64,000 nucleotides of DNA from Microbacterium testaceum StLB037. Its GTDB lineage: Bacteria; Actinomycetota; Actinomycetes; Actinomycetales; Microbacteriaceae. The notes beneath the pieces are model-generated. The model searched no databases, had not been told where the DNA came from, and saw only the letters and a list, made by a program, of their open reading frames with translations. The position numbers were made by a program, and so were the translations under genes. Location of the stretch: the NCBI RefSeq assembly GCF_000202635.1, contig NC_015125.1, positions 2,108,001 through 2,172,000 on the forward strand. The letters are read 5' to 3'. The number at the start of each line of letters is the position of its first letter. Within the stretch, counting starts at the first letter, position 1. Positions 61,757 to 64,000 of this stretch are shown piece by piece.

Positions 61757-62697
61757 ACACCCGCACCCGCTCCCTCGACACCCGCTCCCTCGACACCCGG
61801 GCGATCGTCGCCCCCCGGACCGCCCGCCGCCGCCGAGGGGATGCCAAGGTCGCGCTGTTCTTCATCGCGCCCGCCGCCCTCGGGTTCATCGCGTTCTACC
61901 TCGTGCCGTCGCTGCGCGGGATCTGGTTCAGCTTCACCGACCAGAACCTCATCGGAGCGGGCAAATTCATCGGTCTCGACAACTACACGCGCATGTTCGG
62001 CGATCCGCTGTTCTGGAACTCATTGTGGGTGACCCTCGAGTACGTCGTCATCAACATCGGCGTGCAGACGGTCCTCGCCGTCGGGATCGCGGTGCTCATG
62101 CATCGACTGACCCGATCCGCGGTGATCCGGGGCATCATCCTGCTGCCGTACCTCGTCGCCAACGTCGTCGTCGCCCTCGTGTGGTTCTGGATGATGGACT
62201 ACTCGACCGGCATCATCAACGTCTTCCTCGACTTCATCGGGGGCGACCGGATGGCCTTCTTCGGCAACGAGAACCTCGCCATCCCCACGATCGCCCTCAT
62301 CAACGTGTGGCGGTACGTCGGCTACACCGCGCTCCTGGTCTTCGCCGGGCTGCAGACCATCCCCGCCCAGCTCTATGAAGCGGCCGCGCTGGACGGCGCA
62401 TCCGAGGTGCGCATGTTCCGCTCGATCACCCTGCCGCTGCTGCGTCCGGTGCTCGCGCTGGTGCTCGTGATCACGGTCGTGGGGTCGTTCCAGATCTTCG
62501 ACACCGTGGCCGTGACGACCGAAGGCGGTCCGATCAACTCGACGCGCGTCATCTACTACTACATCTACCAACAGGCCTTCGAGCGGTTCGACCTCGGCTA
62601 CGCCTCCGCGATGTCCGTCTTCCTCCTGGTGGTGCTCGCGGTCGTCGCGTACTTCCAGCTGAAGATCATGCGCTCCAACTCGTCCGACCTGGCTTAG
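61753..62697 (+). CDS. sugar ABC transporter permease (MalF-like)
   Basis: CUT1-family inner permease subunit of 314 residues with six membrane helices and the EAA loop (YEAAALDGASEVRMFRSITLPLL near residue 210) that docks the ATPase. It overlaps the alpha-galactosidase stop (GTGA). The cytoplasmic N-terminus contains the doubled peptide RSLDT, encoded by a 15-bp tandem duplication (61765-61794). No ATPase gene is seen here; CUT1 systems of this kind often use a shared MsiK-type ATPase encoded elsewhere. Confidence 0.9.
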   Translation: MNTRTRSLDTRSLDTRAIVAPRTARRRRGDAKVALFFIAPAALGFIAFYLVPSLRGIWFSFTDQNLIGAGKFIGLDNYTRMFGDPLFWNSLWVTLEYVVINIGVQTVLAVGIAVLMHRLTRSAVIRGIILLPYLVANVVVALVWFWMMDYSTGIINVFLDFIGGDRMAFFGNENLAIPTIALINVWRYVGYTALLVFAGLQTIPAQLYEAAALDGASEVRMFRSITLPLLRPVLALVLVITVVGSFQIFDTVAVTTEGGPINSTRVIYYYIYQQAFERFDLGYASAMSVFLLVVLAVVAYFQLKIMRSNSSDLA

Positions 62698-62706
62698 GAG
62701 ATCCCG

Positions 62707-63669
62707 ATGACCGCTACTGCCACGCCGCCTCGGACCCGCCCGTCGGTGTCCCCGTCGTCCCGCCGAGAGGATCACGCCCCCGTTCGTCGCCCCCGCCGGA
62801 TCAACGTCGGTCGACTCGTCGCGTGGGCCGCGCTGATCGTGCTGCTCTTCGTCACGCTCTTCCCCTTCTATTGGATGCTGCGCACCGCCCTGTCGACCAA
62901 CACCGCCCTTTACACGAACGCGGGAAGCCTGCTGCCGGTCGAGTTCAGCTGGGGAGGGTTCGCCCGCGTGCTCGGTCTGTCATCGCCCGAGCAGGCTGCT
63001 GCCGAGGGCGGGACGACGGGGTCGATCAATTTCTGGCTGTACCTGCGGAACACCGTCATCGTCGCAACCGTCATCACCGTCGGGCAGGTGCTGTTCTCGT
63101 CGATGGCGGCCTACGCCTTCGCCCGTCTGGAGTGGAAGGGGCGCGATGCTGTCTTCTTCCTCTTCCTGACCGCGCTGATGATCCCGCCGATCTTCGTGCA
63201 GCTGCCGAACTTCATCCTCATCCGCGACCTCGGGCTGCTGAACACCCTGGCCGGCATCATCCTGCCGTTCTTCTTCATGACCCCGTTCGCCATCTTCTTC
63301 ATGCGGCAGTTCTTCCTCGGCATCAGCCGTGAGGTCGAGGAGTCCGCCAAGATCGACGGCGCCGGACACCTGCGCATCTTCTTCCGCATCGTGCTGCCGA
63401 TGTCGTCGACGCCCGTGTTCACGCTCGCGCTGCTGACGTACATCACCGCGTGGGGCGAGTACTTCTGGCCCCTGCTCGTCGGTCGCGCCGACGACTCCCG
63501 GGTGCTCACCGTCGCCCTCGGCATCTTCCGGTCGCAGACACCGCAGACCGGACCGGACTGGGCCGGGTTGATGGCGGGAACCCTCATCGCGGCGCTCCCG
63601 ATCTTCGTCCTGTTCATCCTTTTCGGCCGGAAGCTCGTCGACAACCTCGGCTACTCCGGCATCAAGTAG
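62707..63669 (+). CDS. sugar ABC transporter permease (MalG-like)
   Basis: Second CUT1 permease, 320 residues. Cytoplasmic Arg/Pro-rich N-terminus of about 35 residues, six helices, and the EAA loop (EESAKIDGAGHLRIFFRIVLPM near residue 215). Located nine bases after its partner, with ribosome site TTAGGAG seven bases before the ATG. It forms the channel with the MalF-like subunit. Followed by a hairpin (63688-63717) and then the binding-protein gene. Confidence 0.9.
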   Translation: MTATATPPRTRPSVSPSSRREDHAPVRRPRRINVGRLVAWAALIVLLFVTLFPFYWMLRTALSTNTALYTNAGSLLPVEFSWGGFARVLGLSSPEQAAAEGGTTGSINFWLYLRNTVIVATVITVGQVLFSSMAAYAFARLEWKGRDAVFFLFLTALMIPPIFVQLPNFILIRDLGLLNTLAGIILPFFFMTPFAIFFMRQFFLGISREVEESAKIDGAGHLRIFFRIVLPMSSTPVFTLALLTYITAWGEYFWPLLVGRADDSRVLTVALGIFRSQTPQTGPDWAGLMAGTLIAALPIFVLFILFGRKLVDNLGYSGIK

Positions 63670-63687
63670 GCCCCCCGGCCCCGAACT

Positions 63688-63717
63688 CCCGCCCGGCGCC
63701 CCGAACCGCCGGGCGGG
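63688..63717 (+). terminator. hairpin between permease and binding-protein genes
   Basis: Perfect 10-bp stem, CCCGCCCGGC (63688-63697) with GCCGGGCGGG (63708-63717). It could partly stop transcription or protect RNA ends, giving different amounts of permease and binding protein. Confidence 0.6.
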
Positions 63718-63753
63718 AACCGCAACGCACCTCCCATCACGAAAGGCACTCCC

Positions 63754-64000
63754 ATGCGCACCACCTCACGCGCGCGCCGCACCGTCGCGGTCGCCGCCCT
63801 CGCCGCAGCGGTTCCCGTCCTCCTCGCCGGCTGCTCGTCCGCGGGCACGGGCGACGGCTCGAACAGCCAGTCGATCACTTATTGGCTCTGGGACAGCAAT
63901 CAGCAGCCGGCCTACCAGCAGTGCGCCGACGACTTCCAGAAGTCCTCCGGCATCTCGGTCAAGATCGAGCAGTACGGATGGGCCGACTACTGGCAGGGCC
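63754..64000 (+). CDS. sugar ABC transporter substrate-binding lipoprotein (partial)
   Basis: Start of a CUT1 extracellular solute-binding protein; 82 residues are visible before the window ends. Lipoprotein signal peptide with twin basic start (MRTTSRARRT) and lipobox LLAGC (Cys near residue 27), then a Ser/Gly linker and the typical first strand ITYWLWDSNQQPAY. It would capture the galactoside for the two permeases just upstream. A good ribosome site (GAAAGG) precedes the ATG. Confidence 0.88.
   Translation, partial: MRTTSRARRTVAVAALAAAVPVLLAGCSSAGTGDGSNSQSITYWLWDSNQQPAYQQCADDFQKSSGISVKIEQYGWADYWQG

Overview
The window is high-GC actinobacterial DNA. Genes are tightly packed with many ATGA/GTGA stop-start overlaps, and the codon pair giving ggatgcc/ggcatcc is used very often. 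The gene families and these habits suggest a Microbacterium-like member of the Microbacteriaceae; that assignment is inference, because no rRNA gene is present. I see no tRNA, rRNA, CRISPR array, transposase or phage gene. No gene-free stretch exceeds 300 bases.

Layout. 1-7.5 kb: a partial SDR with a divergent MmyB-type regulator, an alpha/beta hydrolase, an overlapping three-gene unit (acyl-CoA-dehydrogenase-like protein, PIG-L deacetylase fused to a NodS-like methyltransferase, family 2 glycosyltransferase) and a zinc alcohol dehydrogenase. 7.5-12.6 kb: an ATP-grasp gene divergent from a circularly permuted ATP-grasp / alpha-E / transglutaminase operon. Both internal junctions of that operon hold a small palindromic repeat inside a bridging mini-ORF. 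12.6-16 kb: a TetR/DHA2 exporter pair, an aldo-keto reductase and a LacI regulator. 17-25.6 kb: a rhamnoside-use operon (GPH symporter, GH78 alpha-L-rhamnosidase, GH3 glucosidase, an NAD-dependent epimerase-like protein, an esterase-like hydrolase). 25.7-27.4 kb: a secreted beta-propeller glycosidase-like protein with a ricin-type lectin domain.

27.7-41.7 kb is an L-rhamnose locus: two paralogous LacI regulators, an ABC importer, mutarotase, isomerase, a rhamnulose-1-phosphate aldolase fused to a lactaldehyde dehydrogenase, rhamnulokinase, and an FMN L-lactate dehydrogenase that would take the lactate to pyruvate. The same palindrome (TGAAACGATTCA, or TGAAACGTTTCA) lies in front of both rhamnose operons and the distant rhamnosidase operon, so these look like one regulon. 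41.8-49 kb: a TetR-controlled sugar isomerase/oxidoreductase pair, a class IV aminotransferase, a small membrane-protein/winged-helix pair with its own operator, and an S41 peptidase.

47.7-57 kb holds eight adjacent minus-strand genes, mostly overlapping, plus a divergent GntR regulator. They read as a D-apionate pathway: organic-acid importer, apionate lactonase, apionate oxidoisomerase, a TIM-barrel protein that could be 3-oxo-isoapionate decarboxylase, erythrulose kinase and two erythrulose-phosphate isomerases ending at D-erythrose 4-phosphate. Apiose and rhamnose are linked to each other in plant rhamnogalacturonan II, which would explain the pairing of the two islands. 57-64 kb: an autoinhibited Fic protein behind an AT-rich promoter, then a LacI-controlled GH36 alpha-galactosidase with its ABC importer, which runs off the end.
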